Origin: Pseudomonas nitroreducens
GTDB lineage: Bacteria; Pseudomonadota; Gammaproteobacteria; Pseudomonadales; Pseudomonadaceae
Reading direction: 5' to 3'
NCBI RefSeq assembly: GCF_014204515.1
Contig: NZ_JACHLI010000001.1
Span: 385,927 to 449,926 of the forward strand
DNA length: 64,000 nucleotides
Shown here: positions 58,166 through 64,000 of the stretch, piece by piece
Layout of the letters: every line of letters starts with the position of its first letter
How positions within the stretch are numbered: the stretch's first letter is position 1
Program-made: the position numbers and the translations under genes
The notes under the pieces: model-generated
What the model was told of the DNA's origin: nothing
Seen by the model: only the letters and a program-made list of their open reading frames with translations
Databases searched by the model: none

Positions 58166-58876
58166 ATGAACGCACACCGTTTGAACCTTCGCCTCGGGGA
58201 GCATCTGTACCCGGATCAGGCGAGGGCCACCTCTGCTTTGCTTCTGGATAAAGTCCAGCCTTCACTGATCAGTGCCTTGATGCACTACAACGAAGGCCCG
58301 CGCGACAAGAAAATCGCGAAGGATGGGCTAGCCCCGGTTCACTTTGCCTCCCTTTCTGACGGTTTCTCCCTGATTGGCTACGGCGAACTCGGCCAGATGA
58401 TCATTCAGGACATCACTCCTGTGCTTACCAAAGCCTGGAGCGAACACCTCAAGCGCCCGGTGTATCTGGACTCGACCGACTTTGAAGTCGGTATCGAACG
58501 CCGGCCCTACACCATCGAGTACTCCGTTCCTCGCCTGGTGATCCAGAAGAAGCCGCGCCATCTGGAGGCGCTGCAGGATGAAACCGCTGGCAAGGCTCAC
58601 ATCGAGAAACTGATCAAGCGCGGCATCCTACGGCAGTGTGAGGCACTTGGCATCACCCCGCCGGCTGACCTCGAAGTCACCTACCTGGGTTGCGATGGCG
58701 AGTTCCGCGCCAACCTTGGCCACGGCGGCGCCTGTCTGCTTGGCCACAAAGGGGCCACCTTCAAGTGCAACGCGGCCCTCAAGGGGCTCTGGTCGCTGGG
58801 TTACATCCCGAGTAAGGGCTACGGCCTGCTCAACGCGAACTACGTGCGGGGTGTAGTGAATGCTTCGGCCAAGTGA
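58166..58876 (+). CDS. csf5: Csf5, Cas6-like crRNA endonuclease
   Basis: 236 residues from ATG 58166. It ends with the glycine-rich C-terminal region of Cas6-type nucleases: L-W-S-L-G-Y-I-P-S-K-G-Y-G-L-L-N-A-N-Y-V-R-G. Csf5 cuts the repeat hairpin of the precursor and stays on the crRNA. Several histidines (for example in F-A-S-L-S-D-G and in L-G-H-G-G-A-C-L-L-G-H-K) are candidates for catalysis. AAGGAA lies very close to the chosen ATG; a start a few codons earlier cannot be excluded. It overlaps csf1 by 17 bases. Confidence 0.85.
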   Translation: MNAHRLNLRLGEHLYPDQARATSALLLDKVQPSLISALMHYNEGPRDKKIAKDGLAPVHFASLSDGFSLIGYGELGQMIIQDITPVLTKAWSEHLKRPVYLDSTDFEVGIERRPYTIEYSVPRLVIQKKPRHLEALQDETAGKAHIEKLIKRGILRQCEALGITPPADLEVTYLGCDGEFRANLGHGGACLLGHKGATFKCNAALKGLWSLGYIPSKGYGLLNANYVRGVVNASAK

Positions 58877-59594
58877 GGTTTACGCTAAAGCGCTGAAGCT
58901 GAAGCCGGAGCCAACACTGCCCAAGTGGGCCGGTGAAGCTCCTGAGACCTGTTCGCACTGCGCGATTCAGATTCAGGTTGGTGACCATTACTCCCCAGTC
59001 GTGCTTGGCGCCTTCTTCAGTGATGCGCGTGATCTGTGCGCCGCCAATGCGCTGGTTTGCTGGCGCTGCGTCATCCTGAGAACCAAGCCGGCGCTCAACA
59101 ATCTGGCAGGCACTGTAGCCACCGAGCATGACGTCTTTTCCATCAGCAAGGACGTCGAGAAGGCCTGGTTCTTCACGAATCCACCTCCGGCTCCGTTCGT
59201 AGCTGTCATTTCGTCGTCGACGATGCAGCACCTTGCCTGGCGTACTCCGGTCACCCTGGATAATCGTGCGATCAGTCTGCGCCGGGGCCCGAACGTCTTC
59301 ACTATCCACCCTGAATTCATTCGCCGAGGGTTGGAGATTGCCAAGGCTGTTCTGGAGAAGAACGGTGGAAAGTGGCTGGCGCCGATGCTGCTCGACCGAA
59401 ACCTGGAAGAGTCCTTCCATGGGATTCTGAACCCGAAGGCGCTGGAATTTCTTTCCGAGGAAGAGCGCGAGTTCTTCCGCAACCTGGGGGCCGGCGACCG
59501 CTGGGCCCTTAGTACCGTCATGCATTCCAAGCTCCCCGAACCGTCGGAGCCTGTTTCTGTGACCGCCAAAATTCTCGATAAACTGAAGGACTGA
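58860..59594 (+). CDS. csf1: Csf1, type IV-A large-subunit-like protein
   Basis: 244 residues with a four-cysteine zinc knuckle: C-S-H-C (31-34) and C-W-R-C (about 67-70), the signature of Csf1 (Cas8-like). In the type IV effector it occupies the foot of the complex near the crRNA 5' end. The ATG overlaps the csf5 stop region; csf2 starts six bases after its end. Length and order (csf5-csf1-csf2-csf3) fit subtype IV-A. Confidence 0.88.
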   Translation: MLRPSEVYAKALKLKPEPTLPKWAGEAPETCSHCAIQIQVGDHYSPVVLGAFFSDARDLCAANALVCWRCVILRTKPALNNLAGTVATEHDVFSISKDVEKAWFFTNPPPAPFVAVISSSTMQHLAWRTPVTLDNRAISLRRGPNVFTIHPEFIRRGLEIAKAVLEKNGGKWLAPMLLDRNLEESFHGILNPKALEFLSEEEREFFRNLGAGDRWALSTVMHSKLPEPSEPVSVTAKILDKLKD

Positions 59595-59600
59595 TTTTCG

Positions 59601-60602
59601 ATGCAAATTTCCGTAGTAATGCGCAACCTGACCCCGGTTCACAGCTCCGATCCGGTCAAGTCCACCATCGACCTGGATGGCAAGATCGACAAGGGCAAGG
59701 GTTTCCCGCTGGTGCGCATGCGTACCCTCAAGGTGCCGGTGGATGTAGTCGATGGTGCGCCGTCCACCGCGTACCTGCCGATCCTGCCCTCGAACACCAT
59801 GCGTAACGCGCTGCGCCGTTCGATCCTGGACACCGTTTTCGGCAGCCTGCGTGGTCGTGCCTCGCTGAGCATCGGCGCCTATGCTGCGACCTGCACCGGC
59901 AGCTCCAGTGGCAACCCGGAAGGCGTTCCGGCTACCTTCGACGAGACCCTGGCAGTGCGCGGCCACGTTTTCTTCGGCCTGTTTGGCGGTGGCCCGCGTT
60001 TGATCAAAAGCCGCATGGGGGTCGACAACCTGTACCCGATCCACCGTGATGCAGCTCGATTCCTCGGCGATGGTCATGAAGAGCGCATGCGCGCCGATAA
60101 GATCCTGGACGTGGTGTGGAAGCGTCGTGTTGACCCCATCGAGAAATGCACGGGTGAGCAGCTGGAAGAGATGATCACCAATCCCCGTGAGTCGATTACT
60201 GGCTGGGCGATCAATGCTCAAGCTCGGAAGGCTAAGGGTAAAAGCGAGGAGGGTGATGAGACGGCCAACACGCGCGGCTTGAACGCCTTCAACGCCCAAG
60301 AGGTGGTCATTCCTGGTATCGATTGGGCCTGGAAGATCCTGCTCAAAAACCCGACTGATGCCCAGGTTGGCCTCGTTCTGAAAGGCATTCAGGACATCGA
60401 GCACAACGTCGTCCAGATCGGCGGTGGCAACGCCTATGGCATGGGTGAGATGAAGATCGTTGAGATCCGTGTGGACGGCGTTCGCTACGACCCTAGTAGC
60501 GACCAGGGCATGAAGTGGGGGGACGCCTTGGGCGAAGCTCTGGATCAGCTTTCCGCTAAGGACTTCGAGGACTTCGTGCAGCCCGCCAAGGCTGATGCGT
60601 AA
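59601..60602 (+). CDS. csf2: Csf2, Cas7-like backbone subunit
   Basis: 333 residues, the usual size for Csf2. It begins with a short beta strand, Q-I-S-V-V-M-R-N-L-T-P-V-H, followed by the R-M-R-T-L-K-V-P-V strand and P-I-L-P-S-N-T-M-R-N-A-L-R-R, and has G-G-G-N-A-Y-G-M-G-E near the end, the glycine-rich RRM-type element of Cas7 proteins. Several copies coat the crRNA spacer. Its stop overlaps csf3's start (TAATG). Confidence 0.92.
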   Translation: MQISVVMRNLTPVHSSDPVKSTIDLDGKIDKGKGFPLVRMRTLKVPVDVVDGAPSTAYLPILPSNTMRNALRRSILDTVFGSLRGRASLSIGAYAATCTGSSSGNPEGVPATFDETLAVRGHVFFGLFGGGPRLIKSRMGVDNLYPIHRDAARFLGDGHEERMRADKILDVVWKRRVDPIEKCTGEQLEEMITNPRESITGWAINAQARKAKGKSEEGDETANTRGLNAFNAQEVVIPGIDWAWKILLKNPTDAQVGLVLKGIQDIEHNVVQIGGGNAYGMGEMKIVEIRVDGVRYDPSSDQGMKWGDALGEALDQLSAKDFEDFVQPAKADA

Positions 60603-61264
60603 TGCTGCCCCTCAAGGTCACATTCAAGCTGCGCAATCCGATGGTTGAGCCCGGCCGGGCCATCCATTTGGATGCAGTGCTCTCGGCCATGCGGGTTGAT
60701 GCCGCAGAGCTGGAGGGTATCTCTGACCCCAACCTGGTGCAGCATGACCTCCCGGTGGAGCGCTATAACTCTCCCTCCGGGGAGTGGGTGTTCAAGGCAT
60801 CGGCGCTCAAGCTGGTGCGCCAGAGCCCGACTACGCTCTGGATGCACACCGGCCGTTCTGACATGGTGATGGCGGCGGAGGATCGCGCCAGCGGTTTTCT
60901 TAAGCTGCGCGGCGCCAAGCCGAACCCGGCCGGAGGCCCGTTCAAGGCCTCGAAGTTCAACCTGGACATCGTCTTCGCAGACCTGGTCGGCTACGTGGTC
61001 GGTGACCGAGCCGGTATCGAAGCTCTCCTGAGCGATTGCCAGCAGGTCGGCGCCCGCCGTGGAACTGGCTTTGGTTGGGTCGAGTCGATCTCGGTGGAGG
61101 AGGTGAGCCTGGCTGAGTGCGCCTGGTACAACCGCTCATTGCCGGATGACTTCGAGGGAGTCGAGGGTGTCCAGCTCGATCTGGTTCGTCGCGTCGGCGC
61201 CTTGCGCGCCCCCTATTGGAAGAAGACTGCGCATACCGTTGTGCTGGCGCCATTGGGGCATTGA
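60602..61264 (+). CDS. csf3: Csf3, Cas5-like subunit
   Basis: 220 residues. It starts with a Cas5-type strand (L-P-L-K-V-T-F-K-L-R-N-P-M) and contains G-A-R-R-G-T-G-F-G-W-V-E, the glycine-rich motif, near residue 150. Cas5 proteins cap the 5' handle of the crRNA. Last gene of the csf operon; the CRISPR leader begins right after its stop. No cas1, cas2 or nuclease gene follows, as is usual for type IV-A. Confidence 0.9.
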   Translation: MLPLKVTFKLRNPMVEPGRAIHLDAVLSAMRVDAAELEGISDPNLVQHDLPVERYNSPSGEWVFKASALKLVRQSPTTLWMHTGRSDMVMAAEDRASGFLKLRGAKPNPAGGPFKASKFNLDIVFADLVGYVVGDRAGIEALLSDCQQVGARRGTGFGWVESISVEEVSLAECAWYNRSLPDDFEGVEGVQLDLVRRVGALRAPYWKKTAHTVVLAPLGH

Positions 61265-61324
61265 TTCTTCGGTGGAATTTTAAGCACTGATTTTTCCCAT
61301 ATTTATCAGGCTGCTACAGTAAGG
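61265..61324 (+). promoter_or_regulatory. CRISPR leader
   Basis: A 60-base AT-rich stretch between csf3 and the first repeat (TTTTAAGCACTG, TTTTTCCCATATTTATC). The array may be read from the csf operon or from a promoter here. The best-preserved repeats adjoin it, as expected for the leader end. Confidence 0.6.
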
Positions 61325-63896
61325 GTGTTCCCCGCGCTCGCGGGGGTGAACCGGCCTACAAGGACGCCGCATCCGAGGGGCGCTCGTGTTCCCCGCGCTC
61401 GCGGGGGTGAACCGATTTCCTCAAGCAGCTCCTTCCGCCTCGTGCCGTGTTCCCCGCGCTCGCGGGGGGTGAACCGTCCTCAACGTGACTCGAGCTCGTC
61501 ACCTTCTGGTGTTCCCCGCCCTCTCGGGGGTAAACCGGTGTTTGTAGTTGAGGTCACCAGTTGCGAGAAGTGTTGCCCGCGTAGACGGGGGTAAACCGAT
61601 AGCCGGCGTGAAACCATCACCCGCCCTCCAGTATTCCCCGCATGCGCGGGGGTAAACCGTGGAGCGGGTATTCAATGGCTTAATCCAGATTGTATTTACC
61701 TGCAAGCGCGGGGGTGAACCGTAGCTCTACTGCCTGCACAGTACGCAGAAAGCGTATTCCCCGCGCAGGCGGGGGTTAACCGGGATTCTGGCTCCAGGTA
61801 GAGCAACGTATGCCGTGTTCCCCGCATACGCGGGGGTGAGCCTCACGCACGATATAGAGGTGTTATTGAGACCATGTGTTCCCCGTAGGTGTGGGGGTCT
61901 ACGGCCGACGACTGGACGGCTTTATGTGAGGGTAACTGTTCCCCGCGTATGCGGAGGTTATCGTCACTGCCGCCGTACCCCGAAGCGGTGACTGTATTTT
62001 TCCTCGTACATGCGGGGGTGAACCGTTCTGGCCATAGGTGTGAAGGGGTGACTTGCCGTATTCCCCGCGTAGACGGTGGTGAACCGCTAACGAACAGCTG
62101 GCTGGTCGTTCTCGGCGTGTGTTCCCCGCAGGCTCGGGGGTGTACGTGGGATGACGGCCTATGTAGAGCATAAGCAATGTGTACCCAGCGTATGCGGGGG
62201 TGTTCCGCAGCGAGACAGCTACCGAGATGGACAGATCCTGCATTCCCGCGTATGCGGAGGTTATCGTCACTGCCGCCGCACACCGAAGCGGTAACTGTAA
62301 TTTGCCTCGCACATGCGGGGGTGAGCCGTTGGCGACCTGGCCGATAGACCAAGAAGGGTTGTGTTCCCCGCGTATGCGGGGGTGAACCGAACATTGCCGT
62401 ACAGTTGAACATCCAGTGCGCGTGTTTCCCGTGCTTGTGAGGGGTGAACTGCGTGGGCCTTTGTCGCCGCGTATCTCGTGCCAGTGTTCCCCGCCTGCAC
62501 GGGGGTGAGCCGCGTTCGCGCCCGCCCGCTGGTGAGAAACAGGTGTGTTCCCCGCTTCACGGGGGTGAGCCGTTCACGTGGCTGGCTGCTTCACCACCAG
62601 AATTGTGTTCCCTGCGTGTGCTGGGGTTATCCGGTGGATCAGATAGAGTGGATGGACTGCAAGCAGTGTTCCCCGCAGGCGCGGGGTGGAGCCAGGCTTT
62701 GCAAAATCGCGGCTTGGATCTTGTTCTCCCGTTTGTGGGGGTAAGCCGAGCGCTTCAGGAGTGTCTGTTGCTATGCTCAAGTTTTCCCAATCCTTTTTGG
62801 GGTGAGCCGGACAGCAGCGTAACCCTAACCTTGGCGTTGATGTTTTCCCCTGCCATCACGGGGGTGTGTGGCGCGGCAACTGGCGCTTTACGTCCCAGGG
62901 TCAGTATTCTTTGCTTCGACGAGGGTAAGTGGCTCATCTCGAGAGTCCGGTACCAGATGGTGTCACCCGGATAGCCGGGGGGTAAATGTGAGATAACAGT
63001 GATGTCACATGGGTGTACTTCCTCACTTTCGTGAGGGTGATCGGTATGATGACCATGGCCATGAGCTCGACAACAAAGTCTTCCCCGCACAAGTGGGGGT
63101 GGGCTCCACGGCAAGATCAAATGTTGCAGCCAGTTTTCCCCGAAGCAGGTTGGGGGTAGGCGGATGACCCCGCACATTGCGAGCACTTCAAGGCTTCTCC
63201 AGGATTCTGGAGGTTGACGTAGACAGAAAAAGTCCGTGCTGCCGTTTTGTTCACTGAATGAGTGGTTGGCCGGTGATGGCGTATGGAAGCATTATTCTCC
63301 GCATGGTTGGAGGTTGGCGCCTACGTTCAGAGAGCTACGGCCGAGTATCGCTGGCTTTCTCTGGAACCAGGATGGTTCGAGGAGGTGGATGGGGGATGTC
63401 TTCCCTGCAGCCGGTATCGTGTCTTTTCCGCGATGCGGAGGTGAGCGAGGAATTAAAGCCCAGGGCGCAAGCGCTGCTTGGGCCTCCTCGGTAGAGGGTG
63501 CTTGGCATGTCGAACCGACGGTCAGTACGTGTTTTCCTGGTTGCAGCAGGGTGAGCGGATAGGAATTTGTACCCTGGAGTTCTTTCTTCCCTGGGTATCC
63601 AGGGGTAGGCGGATCACCGAAATTTGGGAGCTTGACGGTTTCCCTCCGTCTAGACGGAGGTGATCGTAACGATGGCGGTGTGCTGCCGTTGGTGCGGGTT
63701 TTCCCTGGTTTTCAGGGGTTGGCGAACGATACGGTAGGCTCATTTTCTGAGCATTCCCCTGCAATCCAGGGGGTAAGTGTTGGCCAGACAACCTGAGCAA
63801 CCTAGAGCTGGCGTGTTCCCCAGTTCCTGGGGGTATCCGATGGCTTGCGAAAGTGTGGCTGTGTAGAGTGTTCACCCGCCGGGTGGATGATGAAGC
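61325..63896 (+). CRISPR. Type IV-A CRISPR array, about 44 repeat units, progressively degenerate
   Basis: Repeats are 28-30 bp, beginning GTGTTCCCCGC and ending GGGGGTGAACCG, with mostly 32-bp spacers. Repeat starts I can place: 61325, 61386, 61447, 61509, 61570, 61631, 61692, 61754, 61815, 61876, 61936, 61997, 62058, 62119, 62179, 62240, 62300, 62361, 62422, 62484, 62545, 62605, 62666, 62720, 62781, 62842, 62904, 62960, 63015, 63078, 63133, 63193, 63244, 63292, 63353, 63419, 63475, 63529, 63584, 63637, 63696, 63751, 63813, 63868. The last dozen starts are approximate to a few bases. Repeats 1-3 are essentially identical (repeat 3 has one extra G); the one at 62361 is intact. From about 62700 on, only the hairpin and the T-rich start and G-rich end survive. 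The array stops about ten bases before an IS3-type terminus. Confidence 0.93.
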
Positions 63897-63905
63897 CCCT
63901 CATCG

Positions 63906-64000
63906 TGAACTGACCCCCGAAAGTTGGACAGTTGGACTGGGCCGCTAAGCTGCCAATGACTGAGCCCTGTATTGAACGGGGCTCAGTCCCTTCAACTTGG
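63906..64000 (-). mobile_element. IS3-family insertion sequence, right terminus, truncated by the window edge
   Basis: TGAACTGACCCCCGAAAG at 63906, continuing with TTGGACA, is a typical IS3-family terminal inverted repeat. Inward of it lies the 3' end of an OrfB-type transposase on the minus strand. The other end lies outside the window. It abuts the degenerate end of the CRISPR array, so it may have cut off older units. Confidence 0.8.
63945..64000 (-). CDS. IS3-family transposase OrfB, C-terminal end (partial)
   Basis: Read on the minus strand into the window, the last residues are K-L-K-G-L-S-P-V-Q-Y-R-A-Q-S-L-A-A followed by TAG (63945-63947). L-x-G-L-S-P-V-x-Y-R is the conserved C-terminal end of DDE-type OrfB integrase-like transposases of the IS3 family. 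Only about 18 codons are inside the window, so activity and subgroup cannot be judged. Confidence 0.8.
   Translation of the reverse strand, partial: KLKGLSPVQYRAQSLAA

Noticed and set aside
58830..60404. Minus-strand open frame of about 520 codons opposite csf1 and csf2
   Set aside because: Antisense to two well-supported csf genes; His/Gln/Arg-rich translation and no start signal.
61843..62560. Open frames through the CRISPR array on both strands
   Set aside because: They arise from the periodic repeat (about 61 bp plus length variation) and carry repeated peptides encoded by the repeats themselves.
61325..63896. Reading the array as type I-E
   Set aside because: The repeat start and end resemble I-E repeats, but the adjacent genes are csf5-csf1-csf2-csf3 with a DinG helicase; there is no cas3, cse or cas1-cas2.
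1..64000. tRNA, rRNA, replication or conjugation genes
   Set aside because: I looked for cloverleaf arms with a CCA end and for relaxase, ParA/ParB, Rep and mating-pair motifs among the translated frames and saw none that I could support.

Overview
This 64 kb window looks like part of a large accessory replicon (a megaplasmid or plasmid-derived island) of a Pseudomonas-like gammaproteobacterium. The grounds are a moderately GC-rich composition, dense coding with many ATGA-type start/stop overlaps, a type IV-A CRISPR-Cas locus of the kind usually carried by plasmids, a hipA-type toxin-antitoxin pair, and no core chromosomal genes, rRNA or tRNA. The host assignment is an inference from these features and from the CRISPR repeat sequence; no replication or conjugation gene is visible.

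Layout. (1) 1-520: two tiny paralogous Cys/His-rich proteins. (2) 581-25595: the dominant element, a same-strand run of large (514-613 aa) soluble paralogues in two families. Family A has two members here (A1, A2) and family B has twelve (B1-B12). Only a small secreted protein (14230), a zinc-ribbon protein (23114) and one opposite-strand gene (23388) interrupt the run. (3) 25643-29972: small genes, including a pair of C2H2-type zinc-finger paralogues, a methyltransferase-like protein and a Lar-like zinc ribbon. (4) 30128-34394: eleven consecutive, mostly overlapping genes for small two-helix membrane proteins, several sharing an F-x-R-N-L-x-P-W motif; one carries a frameshift in a G tract. 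(5) 34406-36227: a hipA/hipB-like pair with its own promoter and a palindromic operator candidate. (6) 36587-41818: three more family A genes (A3-A5), then a duplicated 214/216-aa pair. (7) 44059-54529: secreted and membrane proteins, a PD-(D/E)XK nuclease-like protein with a coupled partner, a candidate sRNA, a glycine-zipper protein, four tandem paralogous exported proteins (two lipoproteins, two with ordinary signal peptides) and a 503-aa protein. (8) 54534-61264: a type IV-A module, with dinG and three small genes on the minus strand and csf5-csf1-csf2-csf3 on the plus strand. (9) 61325-63896: one CRISPR array of about 44 repeat units that degenerate with distance from the leader. (10) 63906-64000: the terminus of an IS3-family element.

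Two signals stand out. First, 17 large paralogues of unknown function fill about 44% of the window, and 13 of the 17 end in a similar hydrophobic-acidic-hydrophobic tail. Second, the distal CRISPR repeats have lost most of their primary sequence, yet most still form a stem-loop through compensated changes. Tandem duplication is the general mode of growth here: almost every gene type occurs as 2, 3, 4, 11 or 12 neighbouring copies.
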